Shown: piece after piece, positions 16,733 through 25,498 of the stretch
How positions within the stretch are numbered: the stretch's first letter is position 1
Layout of the letters: every line of letters starts with the position of its first letter
NCBI GenBank assembly: GCA_016709765.1
Contig: JADJMD010000014.1
Span: 124,001-188,000, forward strand
Direction: 5' to 3'
Length of the DNA stretch: 64,000 bases
DNA from: Ignavibacteriales bacterium
Lineage (GTDB): Bacteria; Bacteroidota; Ignavibacteria; Ignavibacteriales; Ignavibacteriaceae
The notes under the pieces: model-generated
What the model saw: only the letters and a program-made list of their open reading frames with translations
Databases searched by the model: none
What the model was told of the DNA's origin: nothing
Program-made: the position numbers and the translations under genes

Positions 16733-19033
16733 ATGCTAAACCTTTTAATAATAGGATTTATTGCTTCAGCTCTTGCTCCTTTTATTTATAAAAGAACAAA
16801 GAATTATTTCGGATGGATTGCTGCATCTTTTCCGCTTTACATGTTCATAAGTTTCTTTCTTAAATACAATGAAATTGTATCGGGAAATGTTATTAAAGAA
16901 GCTACTAACTGGATTCCTTCACTAGGAATTAATTTTACTTTCCTGCTTGATGGATTAAGTCTTACCTTCGTTTTGATAATCACTCTAATTGGAACAGCAG
17001 TTTTTCTATATGCAGGCAGCTATATGAAAGACTACGAACAGACGGGAAGATTTTATTTATACATCGGTGTGTTTATGACATCGATGATCGGACTTGTGCT
17101 TTCTGATAATATGATTACTCTTTTTGTATTCTGGGAATTAACAAGCATTAGCTCATATTTATTGATTGGGTTTAATCATCACAAAGAATCATCAAGAAAA
17201 TCAGCGCTGCAGGCTTTACTTGTAACGGGCGGAGGCGGACTTGCATTAATGGCTGGATTAATTCTTCTCGCTCAAGTCTCCGGAAGCTTTGAGATTTCTG
17301 CTCTTTACAATATGCATTCTACAATTGTTGGTTCGAGTCTTTATCCAGCAATCGTGATTTTAGTTCTGCTTGGTGCCTTTACAAAATCCGCTCAATTCCC
17401 TTTCCACTTTTGGTTACCGAATGCAATGGAAGCTCCTACTCCCGTAAGTGCATATTTACATTCTGCAACGATGGTGAAAGCAGGAATTTATTTAATTGCA
17501 AGACTAAATCACGCAATTGGCGGAACTGTTTTGTGGCAGGATACAATTCTTGTTGCAGGAACAATCACGATGTTCATTGCTGCTCTACTGGCATTCAAAC
17601 AAACTGATCTAAAAAAACTTCTGGCTTACTCAACTTTAAGTGTGCTTGGCACTTTAACAATGCTTTTGGGAATCGGATCAAACCTTGCGATAAAAGCCTT
17701 CTTCATTTTTCTTGTGGCTCATTCACTTTATAAAGGAACTTTATTTCTGGTTGCCGGAACTTTGGATCACGAAACAGGTACCCGTGATGTTTCAATACTC
17801 GGTGGATTAAGGAAATTTCTACCCGTTACAATGATAGCTGCGCTGCTTGCATCGTTTTCTATGATGGGAATTATTCCGCTCGTTGGATTTATTGGCAAAG
17901 AAACCGTTTACTCCTCGATACTGGAAGTTGAAAATTTCAGATTCTTCTTACTTGCGCTTGCTGTAATTTCAAATGCTTTTGTTGTAATGGTTACAATTCT
18001 TGTTGGAATAAAACCGTTCTTCGGGAATCTTCTTCCAACTCCTAAATCGCCACACGAAGCGCCATTAAAAATGCTTATTGGACCTCTTGTTCTTTCTGTG
18101 TTTGGATTATTATCAGGGATGTTTCCTAATGTCTTCATTCAAAAATTACTTGATCAAACAACAATCAGCATAATAGCTGAGGAGTTGGGAATAACAGTTA
18201 AACTTTGGCATGGATTCAATTTTGTTTTACTATTAAGCTTTATAACTCTTGCGTTAGGAATAAGCATCTACTATTTCAGGAAACAAATTATCCAAGCGCT
18301 TGATAACATTTCTCTTACGAAATTTATAAAACCTTCATACTGGTATGAAAGGATATTAAATGGAACACTATCATTTGCAAAGCTGCAAACAAAAGTTCTT
18401 CAAAACGGCTATTTAAGATATTATATCATATTTATAATTCTTACAACTTTGGGCTTAGCTGGATATACTTTGTTCAGAAGTCCTGGGATTGGTTCATTAG
18501 TAATTAATCTTGACATAACTATTTATGAATTGATTATTGCCCTTATGATAATTGCTTCAACTATTCTTGTAATCACTTCAGATTCAAGATTAAAAGCAAT
18601 TGTATCTCTTGGAGTAGTAGGTTTTGCAATGGGAATTATTTTTATTCTTTACAGCGCTCCAGATCTCGCACTAACAACTTTTGCAATTGAAACATTAACA
18701 GTTATACTTTTTGTACTTGTTCTTTATAAACTCCCAAAGTACTTAAAGTTTTCCAAACCAGTCGTCAAAATCAGAGATGCAATAATTGCAGGTAGTGTTG
18801 GAATTTTTATGACGATGATCGTTCTACTTGTAACAGCTGGTGAAATGCAATCAGAATTAAAAAAATATTTTGCCGATGCAAGTCTACCTGAAGGTAAAGG
18901 TAGAAATATAGTAAATGTTATTCTTGTTGATTTCCGTGCAATTGATACGCTTGGAGAGATTGCTGTACTTGCAGTTGCTGCTATCGGTGTTTATGCTCTG
19001 CTTAAGTTAAGGCTGAAGGAGAGTGATAAATAA
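16733..19033 (+). CDS. mrpA: Na+/H+ antiporter subunit A (MnhA/MrpA), with fused MbhD/MbhE-like tail
   Basis: A 766-residue membrane protein of the complex I NuoL/MrpA family. Proton-channel motifs are visible: FVFWELTSISSYLLIGF (about 131-147), PFHFWLPNAMEAPTPVSAYLHSATMVKAG (about 223-251) and FFLALAVISNAF. The C-terminal about 190 residues form the DUF4040/MbhD plus MbhE-like region (SDSRLKAIVSLGVVGFAMG; RAIDTLGEIAVLAVAAIGVYAL). The start is set at the ATG 16733; a TTG lies directly before it. It is the first of seven overlapping genes that encode a complete Mrp complex, which exports Na+ in exchange for protons. Confidence 0.93.
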   Translation: MLNLLIIGFIASALAPFIYKRTKNYFGWIAASFPLYMFISFFLKYNEIVSGNVIKEATNWIPSLGINFTFLLDGLSLTFVLIITLIGTAVFLYAGSYMKDYEQTGRFYLYIGVFMTSMIGLVLSDNMITLFVFWELTSISSYLLIGFNHHKESSRKSALQALLVTGGGGLALMAGLILLAQVSGSFEISALYNMHSTIVGSSLYPAIVILVLLGAFTKSAQFPFHFWLPNAMEAPTPVSAYLHSATMVKAGIYLIARLNHAIGGTVLWQDTILVAGTITMFIAALLAFKQTDLKKLLAYSTLSVLGTLTMLLGIGSNLAIKAFFIFLVAHSLYKGTLFLVAGTLDHETGTRDVSILGGLRKFLPVTMIAALLASFSMMGIIPLVGFIGKETVYSSILEVENFRFFLLALAVISNAFVVMVTILVGIKPFFGNLLPTPKSPHEAPLKMLIGPLVLSVFGLLSGMFPNVFIQKLLDQTTISIIAEELGITVKLWHGFNFVLLLSFITLALGISIYYFRKQIIQALDNISLTKFIKPSYWYERILNGTLSFAKLQTKVLQNGYLRYYIIFIILTTLGLAGYTLFRSPGIGSLVINLDITIYELIIALMIIASTILVITSDSRLKAIVSLGVVGFAMGIIFILYSAPDLALTTFAIETLTVILFVLVLYKLPKYLKFSKPVVKIRDAIIAGSVGIFMTMIVLLVTAGEMQSELKKYFADASLPEGKGRNIVNVILVDFRAIDTLGEIAVLAVAAIGVYALLKLRLKESDK

Positions 19034-19446
19034 TGTATTCAATTATTCTTTCAACCGCTTCAAGATATCTTCTTCCCTTAATGCTGATATTTTCATTCTT
19101 TCTTTTACTACGCGGACACAATGAACCCGGTGGTGGATTCGTTGGAGGACTTGTAGCAGCCGCTGCTTATGCACTTTACTTAATAGCAAATGGTGTTGAA
19201 GAAGCAAAGAAATTACTTAAAGCTGAACCAATTAAATTAATTGCGATAGGATTACTTCTTGCTATTGTCAGTGCATTCATATCTGTGATTAATGGTCAGA
19301 ATTTTATGACTGGCGTATGGGCTAATAATGAATTTCCAGTTATTGGTAAAGTCGGTACTCCACTTTTGTTTGATCTCGGCGTTTACTTTCTTGTACTTGG
19401 AATAGTCACTAAAATTATTTTTTCAATTGCAGAGGAGGATAAATAA
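19033..19446 (+). CDS. mrpB: Na+/H+ antiporter subunit B (MnhB/MrpB)
   Basis: A 137-residue protein with four hydrophobic helices. LLRGHNEPGGGFVGGLVAAAAYALYLIA (about 27-54) is the hallmark of MrpB. Its ATG overlaps the mrpA stop by 1 base (TAATG) and its own stop overlaps mrpC the same way. The subunit is an inner-membrane component of the Mrp complex near the MrpA C-terminal region. Confidence 0.93.
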   Translation: MYSIILSTASRYLLPLMLIFSFFLLLRGHNEPGGGFVGGLVAAAAYALYLIANGVEEAKKLLKAEPIKLIAIGLLLAIVSAFISVINGQNFMTGVWANNEFPVIGKVGTPLLFDLGVYFLVLGIVTKIIFSIAEEDK

Positions 19447-19808
19447 TGACGTTTCTTCTCGCAATATTAGTTGGCGTTCTTTATACAGCAGGAATTTATA
19501 TGATCCTGCGCAGAAGTCTGGTTAAAGTAATTATCGGATTAATCTTTTTGGGACACGCTGCAAATCTTTTAATATTTACAATTGGAAGAGTTACAAAAGG
19601 TTTTCCCGCTTTCGTTCCTGCTGATGGAACAAAATTAGTTGAACCATTTGCCGATCCTTTACCTCAGGCATTAATACTTACAGCTATCGTTATTGGTTTT
19701 GGTGTGCAGGCATTTGCAATAGTTCTTTTCAAACGTGCTTATCAAACTGTTGGAACAGATGATCTTGATGAAATGAAATCAACAGATGAACTGAAAGAGG
19801 ATAAGTAA
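19446..19808 (+). CDS. mrpC: Na+/H+ antiporter subunit C (MnhC/MrpC)
   Basis: A 120-residue NuoK-like protein with three helices. ILRRSLVKVIIGLIFLGHAANLLIF and PFADPLPQALILTAIVIGFGVQAFAIVL are the conserved MrpC stretches. TAATG overlaps on both sides place it in the same operon. The acidic C-terminal tail (DDLDEMKSTDELKEDK) is cytosolic. Confidence 0.93.
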   Translation: MTFLLAILVGVLYTAGIYMILRRSLVKVIIGLIFLGHAANLLIFTIGRVTKGFPAFVPADGTKLVEPFADPLPQALILTAIVIGFGVQAFAIVLFKRAYQTVGTDDLDEMKSTDELKEDK

Positions 19809-21316
19809 TGAATCTGATTATTGTACTGCCGATAATAGTTCCTCTTTTATTTGCGGTAAGTATGCTTTTCTTCTGGAAGAATGTACGAGTTCATAAAATA
19901 TTGAATGTTATTGCATCAATATTTTCTTTAGTTGTTGCCGGACTGCTTCTTTCGGACGTAAACAGTTCAGGTATTTTATCTCTTCAAGTTGGAAGCTGGC
20001 GGGCACCATTCGGTATATCACTGGTTGCTGATCTTCTTGCCTCAATTATGGTTTTGATAACGGCCGTAATCGGATTAGCGACATCAATTTATTCTCTCGG
20101 CTCAATGGATGAACAGCGCGAGAAGTTTCTGTACTATCCTCTGCTTCAATTTCTTTTGATGGGAATTAACGGTGCCTTTTTAACTGGAGATATTTTCAAT
20201 CTTTACGTTTGGTTTGAAGTAATGTTAATTTCATCTTTCGTGCTTCTCGCTTTAGGAGGAAAACGTGAACAACTTGAAGGCGCAATCAAATATGTTACTC
20301 TGAACCTTGTCTCGTCAGCAATTTTTCTTGCCGCAGTTGGAATACTGTACGGAATTGTCGGTACACTCAATATGGCAGATATTGCCCGGAAGATTCCTTT
20401 AGTTGAACATAAAGAATTAGTTACTGTTGTATCCTTTTTATTTATGGTTGCATTTGGAATTAAAGCTGCTGTGTTTCCACTTTTCTTCTGGCTTCCGGCA
20501 TCATATCATACTCCGCCAATTGCTGTCTCAGCAATCTTTGCAGGACTGCTTACTAAAGTTGGTGTTTATGCTTTAATAAGAGTATTCACATTAATATTTG
20601 TTCAGGATACAAATTTTACTCATACTGTACTTTTAGTAATTGCAGGATTTACAATGTTAACGGGAGTGCTTGGTGCAGCATCGCAAAACGATATGAGAAA
20701 AATTCTTTCATTCCACATCATCAGCCAAATTGGTTATATGATTATGGGACTTGCTTTATTTTCTCCACTAGCAATTGCGGGAGCAATTTTCTATATCATT
20801 CACCACATAATTGTAAAGACAAACTTATTCCTTGTTAGCGGCGTTGTGGATAAGATGAAAGGAAGCTTTGAGCTTAAAAAGATTGGCGGACTTTATAAAT
20901 ATTATCCTTTGCTTGGATTGCTGTTTTTAATTCCTGCACTTTCACTAGCTGGTATTCCGCCCCTTTCAGGTTTCTGGGCAAAGTTTGTTGTGATAAAAGC
21001 AGGTTTAGAATTAAATCAAATGTTTATTGTCGTTGTAGCATTGATTGTAGGATTGCTCACTCTCTTTTCAATGACAAAAATCTGGAACGAAGCTTTCTGG
21101 AAAAATGATCCGCGTGGCAATGAAAACATACTTGATGATTCTTTTTCATCGGTTTCAATTTCCAAAAAAGTATTGATATTCAGCCCGATTATAGTTTTAG
21201 CTTTGATTACGATTATAATAGGGTTAAATGCTGAACCATTTATTAACATTGCAAATAATGCTGCAGCACAATTGCTGAATCCAAATGAATATATTACAAA
21301 AGTGTTAGGATTGTAA
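19808..21316 (+). CDS. mrpD: Na+/H+ antiporter subunit D (MnhD/MrpD)
   Basis: A 502-residue NuoM/N-like proton-channel subunit with about 14 helices. Diagnostic stretches are GDIFNLYVWFEVMLISSFVLLALGG (about 124-148), AAVFPLFFWLPASYHTPPIAVSAIFAGLLTKVGVYALIR (about 220-258) and ISQIGYMIMGLALFSPLA. The glutamate in VWFE and the lysine in LTKVG are the conserved charged residues of the channel. It overlaps mrpC and mrpE by 1 base each. Confidence 0.93.
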   Translation: MNLIIVLPIIVPLLFAVSMLFFWKNVRVHKILNVIASIFSLVVAGLLLSDVNSSGILSLQVGSWRAPFGISLVADLLASIMVLITAVIGLATSIYSLGSMDEQREKFLYYPLLQFLLMGINGAFLTGDIFNLYVWFEVMLISSFVLLALGGKREQLEGAIKYVTLNLVSSAIFLAAVGILYGIVGTLNMADIARKIPLVEHKELVTVVSFLFMVAFGIKAAVFPLFFWLPASYHTPPIAVSAIFAGLLTKVGVYALIRVFTLIFVQDTNFTHTVLLVIAGFTMLTGVLGAASQNDMRKILSFHIISQIGYMIMGLALFSPLAIAGAIFYIIHHIIVKTNLFLVSGVVDKMKGSFELKKIGGLYKYYPLLGLLFLIPALSLAGIPPLSGFWAKFVVIKAGLELNQMFIVVVALIVGLLTLFSMTKIWNEAFWKNDPRGNENILDDSFSSVSISKKVLIFSPIIVLALITIIIGLNAEPFINIANNAAAQLLNPNEYITKVLGL

Positions 21317-21792
21317 TGAAGAACCAGTTTTTATTAAATATTCTTTTAGCAATTGCATGGATGCTACTAAGCGGAGAAGTTACTGCCGAAAATTTTATTG
21401 AAGGTTTGATTATTGGTTACTTAATTCTCTGGATTTCAAAATCTGCTTTGGGAGGAACGAGCTACTTTAGGAAAATTCCGAAAGCTATAGGTTTCTTTTT
21501 CTACTTTGTTAAAGAACTTATAGTTGCTAATCTTAAAGTTGCATTCGATATAGTAACTCCAAAAGATTATATGCAACCGGGAATTGTTGCCGTCCCTTTA
21601 GATGCAGAAACGGATATGGAAATTACGCTTCTTGCAAACTTAATTACATTAACTCCCGGCACACTAAGTCTTGATGTTTCAAAGGATAAAAAGGTTTTGT
21701 ACATCCACACACTTTATTTTGATGACACAGAAAAGTTCATAGCAGAAATAAAAAATGGAATGGAGAAAAGACTTCTTGAGGTGCTGCGATGA
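21316..21792 (+). CDS. mrpE: Na+/H+ antiporter subunit E (MnhE/MrpE)
   Basis: A 158-residue protein with two to three N-terminal helices and a cytosolic C-terminal domain. LLAIAWMLLSGEVTAENFIEGLIIGYLILW and the core LLANLITLTPGTLSLDVSKDKKVLYIHTLYFDD are typical of MrpE. It overlaps mrpD by 1 base and mrpF by 4 bases. It has no counterpart in complex I and is needed for assembly in studied Mrp systems. Confidence 0.93.
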   Translation: MKNQFLLNILLAIAWMLLSGEVTAENFIEGLIIGYLILWISKSALGGTSYFRKIPKAIGFFFYFVKELIVANLKVAFDIVTPKDYMQPGIVAVPLDAETDMEITLLANLITLTPGTLSLDVSKDKKVLYIHTLYFDDTEKFIAEIKNGMEKRLLEVLR

Positions 21793-22061
21793 GTTTCCTT
21801 GAAATTGCAGTAAACATTTCAATAATAGTAATTGGTATATCGCTGATACTTATTTTTATCAGACTTGCAATTGGTCCATCTATTGAAGATCGCATTGTTG
21901 CGCTTGATCTATTAGCTGCAAATGCTATTGGTTTTGTTGCAGTTTATGCAATTCAAAATAAGACTACTACTTTTCTTGATGTGGGAATAATTGTGGCTCT
22001 TCTGGCGTTTCTGGGAACTGTCGCTTTTGCTTATTACCTGGAAAGGAGCACAAGAAAGTGA
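21789..22061 (+). CDS. mrpF: Na+/H+ antiporter subunit F (MnhF/MrpF)
   Basis: A 90-residue three-helix protein. RLAIGPSIEDRIVALDLLAANAIGFVAVYAI contains the conserved GPS-xx-DR-xx-ALD motif of MrpF. It overlaps mrpE and mrpG by 4 bases each (ATGA and GTGA), so MrpG is started from GTG. Confidence 0.93.
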   Translation: MSFLEIAVNISIIVIGISLILIFIRLAIGPSIEDRIVALDLLAANAIGFVAVYAIQNKTTTFLDVGIIVALLAFLGTVAFAYYLERSTRK

Positions 22062-22405
22062 TAGAAATTTTAAGCGGAATAGTAATTCTTCTTGGTGCAT
22101 TTTTCATCCTGATATCTGCAATTGGAATAATCCGAATGCCCGATCTTTATACACGAATGTCTGCAACAACAAAAGCATCTACATTAGGAGTTGGGCTTGT
22201 CCTTCTCGGAACAGCTTTGTTCTGGCAGGATATAGGAATTTCTGCAAGAGCGATTATCATAATTACTTTTTTATTTTTAACTGCACCTGTTGCAGCACAT
22301 ATAATTGGAAGAGCAGCTTACTTTGATAAAGTTCCACTGTGGAAAAACACCAAAGTTGATGAACTAAAAGGTAAGTATGATGAAAAAACTCATGAGCTCA
22401 AATAA
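22058..22405 (+). CDS. mrpG: Na+/H+ antiporter subunit G (MnhG/MrpG)
   Basis: A 115-residue three-helix protein starting at GTG within the mrpF stop. FFILISAIGIIRMPDLYTRMSATTKASTLGVGLVLLG and FLTAPVAAHIIGRAAYF are diagnostic of MrpG. It closes the operon, so all seven subunits (A to G) are present in the standard order. A charged C-terminal tail of about 25 residues is cytosolic. Confidence 0.93.
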   Translation: MIEILSGIVILLGAFFILISAIGIIRMPDLYTRMSATTKASTLGVGLVLLGTALFWQDIGISARAIIIITFLFLTAPVAAHIIGRAAYFDKVPLWKNTKVDELKGKYDEKTHELK

Positions 22406-22469
22406 AATTCATTCTAAATAAAAAATAAATCATAACATTTCACCGACAAATTAAAGAAGGAGATTTAAC

Positions 22470-22775
22470 ATGCCTGTTAAACCCAGTGACAAAGAAGAGG
22501 AATACTTCACAAAAATAGAGTTAGAACGAAGAAAAAAAATTGAAGTTGAGAAACTAAAAAAAATGGCTGAAGAGGAGAAGAAAAAACTAAAGGAACTTCA
22601 CTTTATGAGGTGTCCTAAGTGCGGTATGGAACTCGGTGAAGTTGATTACAAAGGAATCCATGTTGATAAATGTTTCCAGTGTGAAGGCATTTGGCTTGAT
22701 GCAGGTGAACTTGAACTGATTGCAAAACTGGAAAAAGGAACACTGGATAAACTATTTGGTGTTTTCAAAAGATAA
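22470..22775 (+). CDS. Zinc-ribbon protein of the TFIIB-type (zf-TFIIB) family
   Basis: A 101-residue cytosolic protein. The first 45 residues form a charged lysine/glutamate-rich helix. A zinc ribbon follows with Cys48, Cys51, Cys68 and Cys71 (RCPKCGMEL and DKCFQCEGIWLDAGELE), the classic zf-TFIIB layout. GAAGGAG sits just upstream of the ATG. The family is widespread and its role is not established. It lies 64 bases after mrpG but has its own ribosome-binding site and probably its own promoter. Confidence 0.85.
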   Translation: MPVKPSDKEEEYFTKIELERRKKIEVEKLKKMAEEEKKKLKELHFMRCPKCGMELGEVDYKGIHVDKCFQCEGIWLDAGELELIAKLEKGTLDKLFGVFKR

Positions 22776-22869
22776 TTTATTTGTGCTAGGAATATTCATT
22801 TCACATATGATCAGCCTTTCATATTTTTATGTGTGAAAAATATATTTATTTAAAAGTATTGGAGATTAA

Positions 22870-23616
22870 ATGTACAAAGTAGTTTTATTACGTCACGGAG
22901 AAAGTACCTGGAATAAAGAAAATCGTTTTACTGGCTGGACTGATGTTGATCTTTCTGAAAAAGGATTAGCAGAAGCAAAAAACGCTGGTGAAGTTTTAAA
23001 AAATGAAGGCTATAAATTTGATATCGCATACACATCTGTCCTTAAAAGAGCAATCAGAACTTTATGGATAACACTTGATGGATTGGATTTAATGTGGATT
23101 CCTGTTATTCGCCATTGGCGATTGAACGAAAGACATTACGGCGCTTTACAGGGATTAAACAAAGCTGAAACCGCTCAGAAGTTTGGTGAGGAACAGGTTA
23201 AGATCTGGCGTAGAAGCTACGACACACAGCCACCAGCATTAGAAAAAACCGATGATAGATTTCCTGGTAAAGATCCGCGTTATGCTGATCTTAAGGAAAA
23301 TGAACTTCCACTTACTGAATGTTTAAAGGATACTGTTGCGCGTTTTGTCCCTTATTGGGAAGGTACAATTGCCCCGATGGTAAAATCGGGTAAACGTGTT
23401 TTGATTACAGCACACGGAAATAGTCTAAGAGCGTTAGTTAAATATTTTGATAACATTCCTGAAAATGAAATTGTTGAGTTAAATATTCCCACAGGAATTC
23501 CGTTAGTTTACGAGTTGGATGAAAATTTAAAGCCAATAAAACATTATTATCTTGGTGATCAGGATGCAATAGCAAAAGCCGCTGCTGCCGTTGCCAATCA
23601 GGGGAAAGTAAAATAA
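22870..23616 (+). CDS. gpmA: 2,3-bisphosphoglycerate-dependent phosphoglycerate mutase
   Basis: A 248-residue cytosolic glycolytic enzyme that interconverts 2- and 3-phosphoglycerate. LLRHGESTWNKENRFTGW carries the phosphohistidine (His9), LNERHYGALQGLNKAE the substrate loop with the catalytic glutamate, and ITAHGNSLRALVKY the second histidine (about His178). Length and all motifs match GpmA. The C-terminal AKAAAAVANQGK tail is also typical. A strong terminator follows at 23673. Confidence 0.95.
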   Translation: MYKVVLLRHGESTWNKENRFTGWTDVDLSEKGLAEAKNAGEVLKNEGYKFDIAYTSVLKRAIRTLWITLDGLDLMWIPVIRHWRLNERHYGALQGLNKAETAQKFGEEQVKIWRRSYDTQPPALEKTDDRFPGKDPRYADLKENELPLTECLKDTVARFVPYWEGTIAPMVKSGKRVLITAHGNSLRALVKYFDNIPENEIVELNIPTGIPLVYELDENLKPIKHYYLGDQDAIAKAAAAVANQGKVK

Positions 23617-23620
23617 GTAA

Positions 23621-23639
23621 GCCCCCTAAATCCCCCTAA
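23621..23639. repeat. C-rich intergenic motif, possible repeat remnant
   Basis: GCCCCCTAAATCCCCCTAA follows gpmA by 4 bases. The CCCCCTAAATCCCC string recurs as an intergenic repeat end in many genomes; here only one arm is seen. It stands out against the AT-rich surroundings. This is recognition by appearance only. Confidence 0.35.
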
Positions 23640-23672
23640 GCGACAATTTAATTATTATTCTTTTTACGCAAA

Positions 23673-23715
23673 GAGATGACAACTTTTTGGTTGAAAAAGT
23701 TGTCATCTCATTTTT
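23673..23715 (+). terminator. Rho-independent terminator of gpmA
   Basis: A perfect 16-bp stem (GAGATGACAACTTTTT with AAAAAGTTGTCATCTC) around a GGTTG loop at 23673-23709 is followed by ATTTTTATTT. The T-run is on the plus strand, so it terminates gpmA transcription. It may also protect against readthrough into the convergent gene that ends at 23724. Confidence 0.85.
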
Positions 23716-23723
23716 ATTTAGAA

Positions 23724-24689
23724 CTACTTACCAACATTCTCACAGGGTATTTTATATTGATCCCCAACTCCATCAAACTTAGTTTTACCAAATTTACCAC
23801 CAACATAATCCTGCTGAAATGTTACAAGTTTCCAAACAGTGCAACTTCCATCAGCATTTTTAACTGCAATTGTAGCTCTTATATATCGATGAAGTATAAC
23901 CCCAGTTAATTCATTTCTGCGGATTGTCCAATCAGGATCAATTATAACCAAACGAATGATATCTCCTTTAATTCTATCCTTATAAGTGTTGGAATTTTTT
24001 ATTACCGAAATCATATCTGCTTCAAGTTTTTTATCAACCATTTCTGCTTTTGGCATAACTGCATCTTTAGTTTTTAGATTATCTGCCACTTTATTTAGTT
24101 GCGTTGATAAATTATTATAAGTATCAAATTCACTTCCGCTTATAGTAAATTTCCCTTCTGCAACAGGGCTATAATTAATATTTATTCTAACAATTATTGT
24201 GTGATTACCCGTTGAAAGTTTTCCCAAAGCAAGCGAATATTTAACAGGTCCATAAAAATCGCTTCCAAACTTTTCATAATACAAATCCTTATTACCATAA
24301 GCTGTAATTGATTCTATGCTTGGTGCTATATCAATCAGTAAATGTTTGTCTGATAATGCGGTGCCTGAAACCTGCAGATTGCTGAACTCCAGTTGCTCTT
24401 CAAAAGGCTGTTGATAATCATACAATGGTGGTTTAAGTTCATATAAAAATACTTCAACATTAACTTTTTTAGAATTTTTGTTACTGCTTAAAGCTGTTAT
24501 GGTGTTTGGTAGAAATGCTACTGAATAAATATTATCACCAGAATTAAATTTTATTAAAAGATTTGCTGGTTTATTTGGATCAATAAGTTTGTTTGAAAAA
24601 ATTATTTCTCCGGAATTTTGAGGGTATAGATTTGAAGAGATTAGAATAGTGAGAAAGAAAAACAAAACAAACAGAAGTTTGGTCTTCAT
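23724..24689 (-). CDS. Secreted protein of unknown function
   Basis: A 321-residue protein with a signal peptide (residues 4-22, ending NLYPQ). The N-terminal about 170 residues are beta-rich and resemble an Ig-like or C2-like fold. The C-terminal half (from about 215: DNLKTKDAVMPKAEMVDKKL) looks alpha/beta, with IIDPDWTIRRNELTGVILHRYIRATIAVKNADGSC. No catalytic motif is evident. WTIRRNELTGVILHR-type sequence occurs in uncharacterised secreted proteins of Bacteroidota, but I cannot name a family. It is monocistronic and divergent from the lipoprotein gene at 24952. Confidence 0.7.
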   Translation of the reverse strand: MKTKLLFVLFFFLTILISSNLYPQNSGEIIFSNKLIDPNKPANLLIKFNSGDNIYSVAFLPNTITALSSNKNSKKVNVEVFLYELKPPLYDYQQPFEEQLEFSNLQVSGTALSDKHLLIDIAPSIESITAYGNKDLYYEKFGSDFYGPVKYSLALGKLSTGNHTIIVRININYSPVAEGKFTISGSEFDTYNNLSTQLNKVADNLKTKDAVMPKAEMVDKKLEADMISVIKNSNTYKDRIKGDIIRLVIIDPDWTIRRNELTGVILHRYIRATIAVKNADGSCTVWKLVTFQQDYVGGKFGKTKFDGVGDQYKIPCENVGK

Positions 24690-24951
24690 AGCATTCTCCA
24701 GAAATTATTTTTAGCTATTTAGTTATTCGTTACATATTTGGGAAAAATATGTTATTCAAACTTAAAAATAATTTGGAGAATCATAAATTAAATTTATTGA
24801 ATACATGTTAACTGCTCATAAATAACAACATTAAACACTTGCTAATTATTAGGTGAACTTTTGAATAATGTTTTTCATAAACAAAAAAAATTTGTTTGTA
24901 ATTACTTAGAAAATACTCTAAGTTTAATCACAGATGAAAAGGAGTTGAACA

Positions 24952-25371
24952 ATGAAAACATTATTTTTCTTTATCGTCATTCCTCTTTTTGTTTACAGTT
25001 GTTCCGAAGATCCAAATAATGCAAATACAGGGATTACACTAAAGACAAACAAAACATCATACACAAACAATGAAGCTATTACCTTTACAGTAATTAATTA
25101 TAATCCCACAACCGCGTATCTTGCAAGCTGCTGTACTTCTGTGGCTTATTATATCGATAAGGATGAAAATGGAAATTGGGTTGAATATTCCAATTTTGGT
25201 ATGCCTTGCCTCGCACTTTGTCCTGGAATTGATCTATCTGTTAGCTTTATGGAGACGATTGTTGATAGCGTTAGAGTTAATGAGAGCGGTAAATTTCGCA
25301 TTAGAACATTCTATAATTTGGATGATATTCAATCGAATGAATTACTCAGTAGTGCATTTACAATTCAGTAA
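24952..25371 (+). CDS. Small lipoprotein with Ig-like fold, unknown function
   Basis: A 139-residue lipoprotein: signal residues 3-16 and lipobox VYSC with acylation at Cys17. The mature part reads as one beta-sandwich (ITLKTNKTSYTNNEAITFTVINYN...SGKFRIRTFYNLDD), similar in outline to BsuPI/Ig-like domains. Four further cysteines (SCCTS, MPCLALC) may form disulfides. AAGGAG lies upstream of the ATG. No partner gene is evident. Confidence 0.7.
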   Translation: MKTLFFFIVIPLFVYSCSEDPNNANTGITLKTNKTSYTNNEAITFTVINYNPTTAYLASCCTSVAYYIDKDENGNWVEYSNFGMPCLALCPGIDLSVSFMETIVDSVRVNESGKFRIRTFYNLDDIQSNELLSSAFTIQ

Positions 25372-25498
25372 GGTTTAGATTAATTTGTAAATATTAGAAT
25401 ATTCAGTTTATTCTAATTAATTTAGCCTTGACTTTATATCTCAAATTCTCAATTTTCTCCATTAAGTTTATATACTTTGCTAACAGGAGTTATAATTT